The notes: generated by a model from the sequence alone, not told the origin. A stretch of DNA of 64,000 nt from Xenorhabdus hominickii (GCF_002632725.1 NZ_NJAI01000001.1:867077-931076), one strand, 5' to 3'; shown: positions 20,381-31,149, counted from the stretch's first letter. Made by a program: numbers and translations.

Positions 20381-23300
20381 TTATTTGTTCATTTTATCTT
20401 TAACAGCTTTGGCAAACGGCTTGCCACCATCTACAGCAGTATAGTGGATATGGATATTGATATCTTTTAACCGCCATACAGGGATCAGTCCAGGGTAATA
20501 AAAGATGTCATTGATCACATGTTGATCGGGGAATTCCAGCGTCCAAGTTGAAATGGCTCCTGTTCCTTCGAAAGGCAGGTAACGGTCATCATCAAACATC
20601 AGGGTATATAGCCAGTTATCTTTGGCCACACTGCCATCGTCTTCACTTAAAGAAGAGAGGGCAATTTGTTGTTGGGCCCGCAAATTGTTAGCGACATTTT
20701 TACTGCTGCCTGCTTTCCTTGTTGGATCATAGAGCCAATTTACACCGTCCATATCTGCGCTGATTAAAGTAGAGCTGCCCGTTTGCGTTAGGATGGCACT
20801 AATCTCTGATGACAGGACAGAGCCGAGATTCAGTGTATCCAGCGATATTGAAACGGAAATACGTTTAATCTGGCGCAGGTAGTGTCCGGGGTAATTATTG
20901 TCAAACAGCTTGGAATCCAACGTGAAGCTGATCGATTGTTTTTTATCGATTTGTTTTTTCAATTCTCCATTTGTCATCAGTGAACTGAGTGAGATGGTTT
21001 TCTTGATATTCAAACGGCGTTCATTACGTTGCAGCCAGGCATTCTCCATTTGCAGTAGATCCAACTGCAAGGATTCCCCCGCTAACAGGCCGCGATAAGA
21101 ATCATTCCATGCTGTGGTTTTGATAAAACTTCTACGCTGGTAGTCCCCCACTTCATAACGCCAGCTTGATTCTGCCATCAGACACAGAGAAAGTACGGCG
21201 TCATAGGCAGGAGTGTACAACGCTGCAAGCCGCCCCATTAACCATAGATAGGTGGGGACAATCAAGAATCCTGTTGTCATGAACTCATACAACTCACGGG
21301 CTGCGGCTTGTTGAGCCTGAGCTTCCCGCAGCGCTGTACCGGCACTTTTGATCAGCAATTCCTGCTCCTGCAATTGACGCTCAATAATATTGATTTCGCT
21401 TTGTGCCTGCTTGTATTCAATTTCCCACTCTTGGCGACGGCGCTGGTACTCTGCTCCTGCTTCGAGCTTTTCGGAAACAATACCTAATTCCTCTGAGACG
21501 ATCTGAGAAGTAATAGCTGCACTTCTGACGGTTTCTCCGTACTTGGCTCCGCCAAATGCCAAACCGTAAATATTGGGTAAGGTATCTGCAACCGCAGCGG
21601 CAAGAAAGAAAGGCACTGCGGCCATCTTCGCTACACTTGAGGTGCTCTTAAGGGTAAGTGAGGTGATCTCCAAAGGGGAAAGATTTTCTTCGTATAGGCT
21701 GTGGTAATGTTCATACCGCTCTTGTGCCATTTTTTTACTCTCTTCCAGTGTCGCCTTACCTAGCTGGGCAATCTGGAGAGCTTCCTGTTGCAGTTCAATG
21801 GCGAAAGCGGACAACCGAAGAACCAGCGATTGTTCCAATACTTGCTGTTCGGCATTGACTTCACTTTCTATGGCACTGAATAGCCGATGGCCCATTTGAA
21901 TAAGCTGTTTCACCGCATCATTGGCGCGTTTTAACATATTGGGGAAACGATAAGGCGGGACTTGTTGCTGTAAATGGCTCCATCTGTTGAGAGAACTGCC
22001 TCCATTGCGTTGTATCAGGCTATCATCATCTCCGGCACCGGCATACAGTGGCAATGGGAGTACTTTGCCATCCAGCGTCAGGCCGTGACGGAGATTATAC
22101 AGGCGGTTATTCAGCGTTTCTTGGTATTTGATGAGTTGTATATTGAAGGGTGACACAAAAGGACGACCATCAACGACTCGTACTTCGGGTTTAAAGTCCG
22201 CCTTAATCTTTTCAAGCGTGGTGGGGTGCCAGTGTGTAACATCCAAACTTTCCGGTAATGTACCGAGCAGTTGTAGTGCCTGTTGGTAGCATAAATTAGC
22301 TTCATTCAGGCTGTCTCTGGTCAATTGGCGATAAAGATTATCTCCCTCTTGTATCCAGAGTTTAAGCTGGTAATGGAACAGGGCCTTCTGGTAATAAACG
22401 GGAAAACTGTAAGCAAGGGTATCAGGATCATAGCCCTTTATTGATGGCGGCAGGTTACTGCCATTTTCCACGATGGGGCGGGAGTTCCACATCCGCATTG
22501 AACCATAGGGGTCAAACAGATAGTTGAGTAACCAGCGTCGGGCGTCGTAAAAACGTTGTTCCTCACTAAGCCGATAGGTGACCAGAAAAGGCAGGTGGAA
22601 GAATAATTCCCAAAAATACTGTCCATTGGCGCCGTTAAAATCAACTTTTGTGGGTGATGTTGCGTCATCCAGAGCGGGTTCGGGCAATGATTGGGTTTCC
22701 CAGTCCAGAACCCGTTCAATAGATTGTGTTGCGCGGGCAACTAATTGCTTGCCAAATAGGGTGTTTAGCCTGATCGCCGTAGATTTGAAACCCAGACTCT
22801 TAATATCCAGATATTGTGCCTGTTCATTATTCCTGCTCAAGGTAATGACGGGGATTTTATCGTTTTCTCTTACGATGATCTGGTATCTATTTGAGACAGT
22901 TCTTGAGTACTCTATTTCCCCAGTTTTCCGTGAAATAAAGGTTTCCAGTGTTGCGGATAAAGTGAAGGAATATTCATTGCTTTTGGGATCAAGAGGGAGG
23001 GTGATTTCTTCCGTGGTAGCATTACCATTGAGTTCGACATATTTGGTGGTGGGATTTATTATGCCTGACGGGGTATCAAGTTTCAGTGTCAATTCTGATA
23101 CTGTGTATTCCCATCTTGGTTCGGTATCAAATTCCAGGCTATCTCTGGATGCTTTATTACTTCCAGTTGAGATAGTCAGCTTGTCTCCAGTTGGATTCCA
23201 TTGCCTACTCTGCTGAGTGGTCAGATCATTGAGCCACATAAGGTCAGCGAATTTAGTGACTTTATTGTCTTTCCATTCATCAGGAGACACAGTAAAAAGT

Positions 23301-26300
23301 GCCGTCTCATCATAATGCACAGTGAATGTGGTTTCTGGTGCTGTGTCTCCCTGCCACTTAAGGTTAAATGTTTTCAGACTGGTCTCACTGGCAGGAATAT
23401 GTATATTGATTGAATCAAGCTCATAACCAAAATAGTAAAAATAGTCTTCATCAACCTCGATGGTTCCATTGAATTCTTTGGAAGGAAGTTTTGAAAGAAT
23501 GTCTGTGAGGTCACGGAAATGAAATCTTGTGCCATAGCCTATGGGATTCCTTTTAATCAAGGTATTTATTCCCTCCAGAACCAGCTTGGTTTTATCCTCA
23601 TGTAATTTAGCCTTTAAATTCAGGATAAGGTTGGGATTGTTCTCATTAGGCTTTAATTCGATAAATTTCTCTGTGCCAGCATAATGGTGCTGTAATGTGT
23701 CGGGGTTTTTGAAAATCTTGTGCCATGTTGAAACAAGCACTTTTTCTTCTTTGGAAGCCAGCGTTTTTTTATCCACCAGCAATAAATCACGCAACTCAAG
23801 GAAATAGTCTTGGTTTTCCTTCCAAACACTGGGATCTGTTTTAGTCGAGTCATATAACAAGACACCCATCCATGGATCACCCTCGCGTTGCACATCCACC
23901 ATGGCGATCAGTCCCGGTTTGTATTTTTCATTTTTCAGATAGGGGTTGTCTTTATCGGCAATGCGTTTGCCATCTTTGTCTACGGGGTATTCACCGTTGG
24001 CATCAGTACCATCCTGCCGGAACAGGACATTCGGGGTACTCCATTCACTGTTGCTTTGTTTATAGGCGAATTTTAGATTGATAGCGCGATAATCTGACGG
24101 TTTTTGATCTGCACCCATCAACGTGCTGGATTCTCGTTCAACCCAGATAGCATACTGGCGACCAGAAATCACAATCGGACGCAGTGCCAGTAATGTACCA
24201 GACAGAGACAGGGTGATTTTTTCCCATTCACTCCATGCCAATGGGCTGATCAGATCGTTGCCATCACGCATCTTGATATCGAGAGTACGCCAGTAATATT
24301 CCACTGGTTCGGCATTGTTTTTGCCGATGAAGTGATAGCGATCGTTTTTCGGATCAGTGCCATCAATATAGCCGCTGACCAGTTGCAGGTTGCTGATTCG
24401 CTCAAATTCGGTTAAATAACGCAGGATGGCTGTCTGGATCACGTTGTTGTTTAATCTGGATTGCCCTAAATCGTTTTCTAAATCGGCAAAAGCGCGGGTT
24501 TTGCGTAATCTGTAGGTTGGGTCAATAAAGTTTTCGGGGAAATTCTTCTGTTTTCGCCACGCCTGCCAGTGACCATATTGGCTAAGGTTGCGGTTCCAAT
24601 GCTCAATTCGCTCATCACTGATCGTTTGTACGCCATAGCCCATTTCCAGACGGGAAAACAGGCGGAATAGATAACGTTGCAAACTGGCGATAGCGAAAGC
24701 CACTCTGCTGGTACTGACTTCTGAGGCAATCTGCAAGTCAGTCAGGAAATAGTTTGATAGATCCTCAAGGGTAGTAATATCTGACAATGTATCATCAGAT
24801 GGCAGCCATTGGCCCATCAGGTATTCGATAAGGGCATCCCGCCAGCGTTCTTTGAGTGAACCCTCCAGCGTATTTTGCTCTTCCGGTGTACCGGCTGCAA
24901 ACAACGCACTGCTGACTTGCTCCCAGTGGTCATAGTTGGATTGCGTTGTCAGTTTGGCAACGTCCAGCAAGGGTTGGGTAGAAATCTCACTTTTTTCTGC
25001 CAATGTCTTAAGGCGCATTATTGTGCTTACCCCGACGACATTTTGTGCCACGTTTTTGTCAAAATAATGGGTGACTCGCAGAATTTCTTGCTCCGACCAA
25101 CCAATCAATCCTGCCAGATTGACGGCAGCCTGCTCTGCGTTCCACGGGGTTGTGGCGGGAGGGTTTTGCCCAATTTGATTAGCTTGGCGCAGATAATAAA
25201 GTACATCATCTTCAGTTTTATTTTCGGGTAACAAATTCAGCCAGTCACCATAACGGCTCAGGCGGTGGAGGAAGGTTAAATCAAGGGAGCGTAGTTTCCC
25301 GTCTTGCTGATTCAGCTTAAACCAGACTGGGTGGTCAATCAGTGCCTGTATACTTTTCTCTGTCAGTTTGAATATATTACAAATCGCGGCATAACGGCTC
25401 AGGTCGTACCATGTAACAACCGCTTTCTCTTTCTGTTGCTGATCATCAGAACCGCGAGCCAGAGCAATAGTATTGCGCAGAAAATCAGCTTGGCTGTTGT
25501 CAGTCCACTGTAATAGTGGCAGGGCAAGGGAGTTATCAATATCAAAGGTATAATTGATGGCATTAACAATCAGATCTTGTTGGGCAATAAACGCATTAAT
25601 CAGGAGCGTTGTTAAGGTTTGTGTCCAGGTATCACTTTGTTGTTTCCACGCTGTATCTTGAGCGAGTTCCTTGAGAATTTTATTCACTTCTTTGTATAGC
25701 GTGGTTTCTGCACCATTATTGATAGAGATCAGGATGATACCGAGTTTTTCATCGACCAATTTGTCAAGGGTTTTCATCCAGTTGACCGACGTTGTTTTCG
25801 CCTGAAATCCTTGCATTGCTGAGGCAATTTTATCTTCGCTCAGTAGGGCATCATTGGCACTGGGGATAACGGATCTGACTTTTTTGAGCCAATCGATATT
25901 TTCAATATCAGCCGTGATACCGCCGTTTAGTTGGTAAGGTGTCAGTAACAGATTAAGGGCCAAAGGGGACAGATTGTGGCGTTTAATCCACTGTGTGGCA
26001 TTCATGACTGCGATAAGCACATCAAGAATATCAATGGCTTTCGCATCTTTAGCTAATACAGGGAGTCCTGCCAATTGTTGCAGGTAGTTTGTATTATCGC
26101 GGTTCAATAATAAGAGCAGCCCCAGCCCTTCTTTCACTGACAGACGTAGCAGACGAGGCAATGCAACCAGACGATACAGGGCAGAAACAACATCCAGTGA
26201 GCGCTTGGGTTTTGACAGCTCTTGTGCCTTCACCACGCAACAGAGCAATATTTGGCAGGTTGCGTCATCAATGTTCAGCCCTTGGCACAGGAGATTGACG

Positions 26301-27574
26301 GTTAACGCATCCGCTCCTTCGGTGGCCTTAGGATCAAATTCTTGATTATCCAGAACCAGCACGGAGGAAGAAGCTGCTTGCTGTGATAATCCTGAGGCAT
26401 TGAACAATCGATCAAAGAAAGATTGTTTATCCTCAAGGGCATAAGGGGTGATATGACCAATAAAAGCAGCAAACTGTTCTGCACTGGCATTGTATTCTTG
26501 CTGTAAGTGGAGGAATACGCCCAATGTGCGCAGTGTTGCTTCCGTGATAACAAAATCAGTCTGTTTTTCAGCTTTACTGGCTGTTGTCAGTATTAGATCG
26601 AGTTGTTCATAGGATATCTTCAATGCTTTTTGCAGATGCAGGAAACGTTGGATCCGGTCGAAGTTGTCATTGCTGACCTCTTTGATCTGTATGACATCTT
26701 TTGCGGTATCTTTATCTGTGGTTTTTTCCAGATAGAGGGCAGGCCCTTTAGCGGCATTGATGTAGGAAGCGGCATAGTTGGCACCAGAAGGAAAAGACTT
26801 ATCCGCATTAGCGGGTTTGGCGACGTTATTGGAGTAGGTCACGGTACTGTGGGTCACGGTATTCTCTGAGATACCATTAACGGCAAGTAACATCTCGGCT
26901 TCTTGGGAATTCAGGCCTGTTTGTTGGGCGAATACCGTAAGACGTGACAAGGACACTGCGGCTTTACCCGCATCTTCTTTCATACCGTAGTAGATCTTGA
27001 AGAAGTCTTTCTGGCTGCTTTGTGATTTTTCTAAAAGCAGAGCTTGGAGTTTGGGAGCCAGCGTACTGCTAATCATCATGGCAGTTTGCAGTGAATCAAC
27101 ACTCAGATTGCCATCGATAAAATTGGGATAGTTGCTATCGGCTTGCTGGATGAGATCCAACAATGAGAGTTCTTTTTCGGTTAAGACTGTTGTTGTTTGC
27201 TTCAATGGAAAATGGAAGGGCAGAGAAAATGGATAGTGAATATCGGCCAATGAATTCCTGAGAGGTTGGTTATTATTAATATGTGACTTGGCTTTTTCAG
27301 CTAAGGCCTCAATCACGAGCGGCAATAACTGACTGGTTTTATTCAGGTTTGCACTATCAAGTAGTAGCTTTTCGATATCAGGTCGCCGTTGGCTGAGAAG
27401 CTGAGCACTCTCTTTATCTGCATTATTCTCAAACATCCTAATTTGTTGATACAGATCGACCAGATAAGAGAGTGGGCCATCGTTGGCTTCGGGGAGCCCC
27501 GGAAAACAATAGAGATCTTGATTATCATTAAAGAGCGTTTTATAGCTTATCCGCGATTCTATCTTGTTTGTCAT
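20381..27574 (-). CDS. Insecticidal Tc toxin complex A subunit (TcA)
   Basis: 2397 residues, in the usual TcA size range. TcA proteins form the pentameric receptor-binding and membrane-penetrating channel that injects the TcC toxin fragment. Visible: an N-terminal VRP1/SpvA-like region (about 20-330, with LVDLYQQIRMFEN and QRRPDIEKLLL), a long alpha-helical shell, a linker region (WELFF...FYDARRWLLNYLFDPYG near residue 1670), the pore-forming helical region (about 1880-2090) and the conserved C-terminal TcB-binding region beginning near LSLCLMAESSWRYE (about 2125). No frameshift. The start has AAGG 10 bases upstream. No TcB or TcC gene is in the window, so partners must be elsewhere. The closest named type (SepA or XptD1-like rather than XptA-like) cannot be fixed by eye. 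Confidence 0.93.
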   Translation of the reverse strand: MTNKIESRISYKTLFNDNQDLYCFPGLPEANDGPLSYLVDLYQQIRMFENNADKESAQLLSQRRPDIEKLLLDSANLNKTSQLLPLVIEALAEKAKSHINNNQPLRNSLADIHYPFSLPFHFPLKQTTTVLTEKELSLLDLIQQADSNYPNFIDGNLSVDSLQTAMMISSTLAPKLQALLLEKSQSSQKDFFKIYYGMKEDAGKAAVSLSRLTVFAQQTGLNSQEAEMLLAVNGISENTVTHSTVTYSNNVAKPANADKSFPSGANYAASYINAAKGPALYLEKTTDKDTAKDVIQIKEVSNDNFDRIQRFLHLQKALKISYEQLDLILTTASKAEKQTDFVITEATLRTLGVFLHLQQEYNASAEQFAAFIGHITPYALEDKQSFFDRLFNASGLSQQAASSSVLVLDNQEFDPKATEGADALTVNLLCQGLNIDDATCQILLCCVVKAQELSKPKRSLDVVSALYRLVALPRLLRLSVKEGLGLLLLLNRDNTNYLQQLAGLPVLAKDAKAIDILDVLIAVMNATQWIKRHNLSPLALNLLLTPYQLNGGITADIENIDWLKKVRSVIPSANDALLSEDKIASAMQGFQAKTTSVNWMKTLDKLVDEKLGIILISINNGAETTLYKEVNKILKELAQDTAWKQQSDTWTQTLTTLLINAFIAQQDLIVNAINYTFDIDNSLALPLLQWTDNSQADFLRNTIALARGSDDQQQKEKAVVTWYDLSRYAAICNIFKLTEKSIQALIDHPVWFKLNQQDGKLRSLDLTFLHRLSRYGDWLNLLPENKTEDDVLYYLRQANQIGQNPPATTPWNAEQAAVNLAGLIGWSEQEILRVTHYFDKNVAQNVVGVSTIMRLKTLAEKSEISTQPLLDVAKLTTQSNYDHWEQVSSALFAAGTPEEQNTLEGSLKERWRDALIEYLMGQWLPSDDTLSDITTLEDLSNYFLTDLQIASEVSTSRVAFAIASLQRYLFRLFSRLEMGYGVQTISDERIEHWNRNLSQYGHWQAWRKQKNFPENFIDPTYRLRKTRAFADLENDLGQSRLNNNVIQTAILRYLTEFERISNLQLVSGYIDGTDPKNDRYHFIGKNNAEPVEYYWRTLDIKMRDGNDLISPLAWSEWEKITLSLSGTLLALRPIVISGRQYAIWVERESSTLMGADQKPSDYRAINLKFAYKQSNSEWSTPNVLFRQDGTDANGEYPVDKDGKRIADKDNPYLKNEKYKPGLIAMVDVQREGDPWMGVLLYDSTKTDPSVWKENQDYFLELRDLLLVDKKTLASKEEKVLVSTWHKIFKNPDTLQHHYAGTEKFIELKPNENNPNLILNLKAKLHEDKTKLVLEGINTLIKRNPIGYGTRFHFRDLTDILSKLPSKEFNGTIEVDEDYFYYFGYELDSINIHIPASETSLKTFNLKWQGDTAPETTFTVHYDETALFTVSPDEWKDNKVTKFADLMWLNDLTTQQSRQWNPTGDKLTISTGSNKASRDSLEFDTEPRWEYTVSELTLKLDTPSGIINPTTKYVELNGNATTEEITLPLDPKSNEYSFTLSATLETFISRKTGEIEYSRTVSNRYQIIVRENDKIPVITLSRNNEQAQYLDIKSLGFKSTAIRLNTLFGKQLVARATQSIERVLDWETQSLPEPALDDATSPTKVDFNGANGQYFWELFFHLPFLVTYRLSEEQRFYDARRWLLNYLFDPYGSMRMWNSRPIVENGSNLPPSIKGYDPDTLAYSFPVYYQKALFHYQLKLWIQEGDNLYRQLTRDSLNEANLCYQQALQLLGTLPESLDVTHWHPTTLEKIKADFKPEVRVVDGRPFVSPFNIQLIKYQETLNNRLYNLRHGLTLDGKVLPLPLYAGAGDDDSLIQRNGGSSLNRWSHLQQQVPPYRFPNMLKRANDAVKQLIQMGHRLFSAIESEVNAEQQVLEQSLVLRLSAFAIELQQEALQIAQLGKATLEESKKMAQERYEHYHSLYEENLSPLEITSLTLKSTSSVAKMAAVPFFLAAAVADTLPNIYGLAFGGAKYGETVRSAAITSQIVSEELGIVSEKLEAGAEYQRRRQEWEIEYKQAQSEINIIERQLQEQELLIKSAGTALREAQAQQAAARELYEFMTTGFLIVPTYLWLMGRLAALYTPAYDAVLSLCLMAESSWRYEVGDYQRRSFIKTTAWNDSYRGLLAGESLQLDLLQMENAWLQRNERRLNIKKTISLSSLMTNGELKKQIDKKQSISFTLDSKLFDNNYPGHYLRQIKRISVSISLDTLNLGSVLSSEISAILTQTGSSTLISADMDGVNWLYDPTRKAGSSKNVANNLRAQQQIALSSLSEDDGSVAKDNWLYTLMFDDDRYLPFEGTGAISTWTLEFPDQHVINDIFYYPGLIPVWRLKDINIHIHYTAVDGGKPFAKAVKDKMNK

Positions 27575-28044
27575 AAATGATTACCTTTTAAATAGAAAAT
27601 CTGATTAAAAAGAATGACATTCCTATTTACAGTCCATAACGGTGAGTTATGTTTTATTGATTGACAAATATGGTTACAATATGACCTGTTAGCGAACTCT
27701 ATCTAGCCTAAAATATATTTAGTCTCTGATCGTTTTTAAAAAAATTATTTTATTTCAATGTGTTTTACGGAAATATGATTCTGAAAAATTGCGGGGATAT
27801 TTTTATGAAAGACTATTGTTATGATGAGAATTAATATTTAAAGATATAGTAAATGTGTTTATATATTATTTTTTATAAACTAAATGGCTTTTGTGAATAC
27901 CTTTTAGTTCATTGTATTAATAAAAATTAAACCTTATTTTATTCAGGTGATTATTTTTATTTCCGATTTTTAGTTTAAAACGGGTATTCAGATAATGTTT
28001 TTCCATACCCGCTTTTAGAAAATTGAGCTGCCTAATATTTTCTA
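27575..28044 (-). other. AT-rich upstream region of the TcA gene
   Basis: 470 bp between nudE and the TcA gene, strongly AT-rich, as is common before horizontally acquired toxin genes that may be silenced by H-NS. It should carry the TcA promoter. Apart from the nudE terminator, no ORF or RNA was recognised. Confidence 0.5.
27977..28016 (-). terminator. nudE terminator
   Basis: AAAACGGGTAT ... ATACCCGCTTT inverted repeat just past the nudE stop. On the minus strand the stem AGCGGGTAT/ATACCCG(T) is followed by TTTTAAACT. The loop of about 17 bases is long but the position fits. Confidence 0.65.
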
Positions 28045-28605
28045 TTATTTTCTGCTATTTTTTGTGTGCAGGTATCGTTGAGCAAAAAATAGGGCACTAA
28101 CATTTCTGGCTTCGTTGAAATCGGGATGTTCCAGCAGTGACATCATGTCAGAGATAGGCCAGCGTACTTGCACCAGCGGTTCCGGTTCATCTCCTTCCAA
28201 ATGCTCAGGGTAAAGATCCTGTGCAATCAATATATTCATTTTGCTGGAAAAGTAGGATGGCGCCATCGTCAACTTGGTTAACAGTTCCAGTTTTCTTGCC
28301 CCAAAACCAATTTCTTCCTTCAATTCACGGTTGGCAGCTTCAAGGATGCTCTCCCCTGCATCAATGGCACCTTTTGGGAAACCTAACTCGTATTGTTCAA
28401 TCGCAACGGCATATTCGCGAATAAGGAGTAACTCATCTCCGATAACGGGAATAATGAGGACTGCTTCACGATTGGTGGGTTTCATGCGTTCGTAAACCCG
28501 TTTTATACCATTGCTGAATTCAAGATCAACAGATTGAATATTAAATAAACTTGAGTGTGCAATGTCATTTACATTCAGTATCTTAGGCTTTTTCAGATCA
28601 ATCAT
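28045..28605 (-). CDS. nudE: ADP compounds hydrolase NudE
   Basis: A Nudix hydrolase acting on ADP-ribose, AP3A and NADH; 186 residues as in E. coli. The Nudix box GX5EX7REUXEEXGU is seen as GAIDAGESILEAANRELKEE followed by IGFG (about residues 79-101). Divergent from igaA. Confidence 0.95.
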   Translation of the reverse strand: MIDLKKPKILNVNDIAHSSLFNIQSVDLEFSNGIKRVYERMKPTNREAVLIIPVIGDELLLIREYAVAIEQYELGFPKGAIDAGESILEAANRELKEEIGFGARKLELLTKLTMAPSYFSSKMNILIAQDLYPEHLEGDEPEPLVQVRWPISDMMSLLEHPDFNEARNVSALFFAQRYLHTKNSRK

Positions 28606-28961
28606 GCTTGCCCCTGATGGCTGTCATACACTGGCTAATTGGAAATTAATGCGCTCAGTCACTTAAATTATATTAGTTAATTAAAACGTTATGATGGAAT
28701 TTGATACGCATCGAAATATTGGTTTAATATGGCTGATTATGTTAGTAAATGATAGCGATTATCGCTTAATTGTATTTAAGCTGATATCTTGCCTTACAAA
28801 AAAGACTTTATTTTATGGAAAGCTATGAGAAAATTTGTATAAATTTATTGTGAATAAAATAAAAAAATAGAAGGCAAGAATAGGAATAGCCTGATTCTGA
28901 GTGTTTCATGAGATTGTTATTCTGCCAGTCTCTGTACTGCTGTTATGGGAGTGGAGAAAAA
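28606..28961. other. nudE/igaA divergent promoter region
   Basis: A 356-bp AT-rich region between divergent genes. It contains a perfect short palindrome AGCGATTATCGCT at 28754-28766 that could be an operator. No ORF with a credible start site was found, apart from an open 18-codon extension of igaA. Confidence 0.4.
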
Positions 28962-31043
28962 ATGAGCTCATCGGTCATTATATTGGCTATTTTTATCATT
29001 AGCCTGATTATAATGGCTTCCTTTCTGATTTTCAGATGGAGGCGGCTTGATAACGCCCGTTATCTTCCGTCAATGACCAAAATCGCCCGTCGTAAGCTGA
29101 ATTCTGATGAATATCAAACTATTGAATTCTATCTGAAGGATGTGTATCCCCTAATGAAGCGGAGCGGTAGATATTGGTCAGGTTATCCAGTATTACCTAT
29201 CAAGAATGGTAATGTTTATATCATCAATAACACGATCACACGTTTTTCTGCTGCCATCGACGAATCGAGCAATTGGCACTATTACGTTGATGAAACGGAA
29301 ATGCATTTGCCTGCATTGTTTGAGCCATTTATCAAGCAGCAGAATACGATAGAAATTGTCCAAACCACATTGATGCCGCTGGTTATTGCACTAAACGGTC
29401 ACTCTCTGAAAGATTATCCGCAAGGTCTGTCCGCCAAGCGAATCATGGCGAAAACTGGGCAGGCTTCTATTCAAAAAAATGGCAATTCGAGCGCCAATTT
29501 ACTGAATCTCCGTAAGGAGACGCTAGAAGAGCACCGCCTTCGACATTCAACCGGTCTTCAGGAAGGCATTCTCATGTGCATTGGCCTGTCACTATGGCTT
29601 ATCGCACTTTTCCTGCCCATTCCAATATTGTCGTGGTTAATTCCAGCTTCGTTCCTGTTCATACTGGGTAGTTTCTGGTCGCATTTCCGGCTACCCCCTG
29701 ACCGGAAGTTAGAAAATATTCATTGTTTCAGTGGGATACCAAAACGTTGGGGGGTGTTCAGTGAGTTTGAACCGGAGCAAAGAAAAAATATTTCTCTGGG
29801 GGGCATTGACCTTATTTATCCGACACACTGGGAGCCTTACGTCACTCACGATCTTGACCAGAATACTGATATAGACATGTACACCAACTGCCATGTTGTT
29901 CGGCAGGGGCGTTATCTCTCTTTGCATGAAGAAGAAAAACACTATCCTTACCAGCGTTATAGAAAGAACCTGATATTAGTGGTTTTCTCGGTGATTGCTA
30001 TGTTGTTGCTTTATTTTTATCAGCCAGTCAGCTTATCTATGAGGCTGGGTTTTGCTTGGTTACATGGTAGCAATACCAAGGTTATTACGAGTGTCAATGA
30101 GCTGCGAAATATGTCGCTAAAGGAAGGCGATGTGTTGAAGGTCAAAGGCATCGGGATGTGTTATGTGCCGCCCAATGCTATACCGGAAGAAAATATCACG
30201 ATATTTTCCGCATTTAATTGCATTGGTATCTATTGGAACAGTGAAACACCATTACCTATGATGGAGTCTGATATTGTAGAGCATGCTGCAGCGTTGATCA
30301 CTACCGTCAATGAGCAATTACATCCGATTGACAGTAGCCGGAAAATTAATCCTAGTCTGAATGAAGCCATTGTTAAATCAGGTATGACCCTGCTCAACAA
30401 TTTTTCACAAATCATTTTGAAAACACATAAATTGTGTCGGGACGACGCTGGTTGTGACCGCCTGAAAAGTGCATTGGTTAACCTGAGTAATGCTAAGGGT
30501 TGGAATGAGTTATTGAAAGATGCTGAAAGTGGAAAATTGGATGGAACCAAAGTGTTATTGCGTTCAGTCAGTGCAGATGCGTTGGAAAAATTAGTTGATG
30601 TCACGACGACATCATTTATTCAGCGGGAAGTGATTAAAGTGACCACTGTCATCAATAGCCCATCGCCGGGAGGTGTTTTACTCCTCAGTGATGAGGATCG
30701 GGCCTTAGTCGAATACCCGTTACGGACAATCAATATATATGACAACACTGCGTTGGATCAATGGCGTGAATTACAGCGTACCCCTGACATGCTGATGCGG
30801 ACTCCATTTGAAACGAGGGGGATCGTGACGGCATTGTCTGAAGATGCTAACGGAACTCTCCGCATAATGTTGCATAGTGAACCGGTTTCGACGACGCTCA
30901 TTCGTTATTTGGTAAGTTGCCTTCTGCTGGCAATATTGTTGGTGACATTCATCCTAAACATCATAATCTTGATAAAGAAAAGGTATAAAAACCAACGGCG
31001 TCTCCAACATATTACTCAATACTATGATAGTTGTTTCGGTTAG
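28962..31043 (+). CDS. igaA: IgaA/UmoB-family Rcs phosphorelay inhibitor
   Basis: An inner-membrane protein that holds the Rcs envelope-stress phosphorelay in check through RcsD; UmoB is the Proteus homologue. 693 residues from the ATG at 28962, preceded by GGAG; the frame is open 18 codons further upstream. Hydrophobic segments are at the N-terminus (about 3-24), about 205-245, about 340-360 and near the C-terminus (about 645-670). Conserved stretches include NIRKETxEE-like LNLRKETLEEH, VVRQGRYLSLH and SGMTLLNNF. In E. coli it is essential unless Rcs is inactivated. Confidence 0.93.
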   Translation: MSSSVIILAIFIISLIIMASFLIFRWRRLDNARYLPSMTKIARRKLNSDEYQTIEFYLKDVYPLMKRSGRYWSGYPVLPIKNGNVYIINNTITRFSAAIDESSNWHYYVDETEMHLPALFEPFIKQQNTIEIVQTTLMPLVIALNGHSLKDYPQGLSAKRIMAKTGQASIQKNGNSSANLLNLRKETLEEHRLRHSTGLQEGILMCIGLSLWLIALFLPIPILSWLIPASFLFILGSFWSHFRLPPDRKLENIHCFSGIPKRWGVFSEFEPEQRKNISLGGIDLIYPTHWEPYVTHDLDQNTDIDMYTNCHVVRQGRYLSLHEEEKHYPYQRYRKNLILVVFSVIAMLLLYFYQPVSLSMRLGFAWLHGSNTKVITSVNELRNMSLKEGDVLKVKGIGMCYVPPNAIPEENITIFSAFNCIGIYWNSETPLPMMESDIVEHAAALITTVNEQLHPIDSSRKINPSLNEAIVKSGMTLLNNFSQIILKTHKLCRDDAGCDRLKSALVNLSNAKGWNELLKDAESGKLDGTKVLLRSVSADALEKLVDVTTTSFIQREVIKVTTVINSPSPGGVLLLSDEDRALVEYPLRTINIYDNTALDQWRELQRTPDMLMRTPFETRGIVTALSEDANGTLRIMLHSEPVSTTLIRYLVSCLLLAILLVTFILNIIILIKKRYKNQRRLQHITQYYDSCFG

Positions 31044-31065
31044 GATAATGGCTTCAGTTCGCCTC

Positions 31066-31102
31066 CACAGCCGATGGATTGGCGATGATCCGATGGGCTG
31101 TG
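31066..31102 (+). other. Intergenic stem-loop between igaA and hslR
   Basis: CACAGCC-GAT-GGAT ... ATCC-GAT-GGGCTGTG can fold into a stem-loop. No T run follows, so it is not a clear terminator. In E. coli yrfG occupies this position; here there is only about 106 bp. Confidence 0.4.
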
Positions 31103-31149
31103 TTACCCTCAATCTAGAGATGTTTGATTAAACATGGAGAGAAACAAGC

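Noticed and set aside
22578..23216. 212-codon plus-strand ORF inside the Tc toxin gene
   Set aside because: Antisense to TcA coding sequence, no ribosome site or domain.
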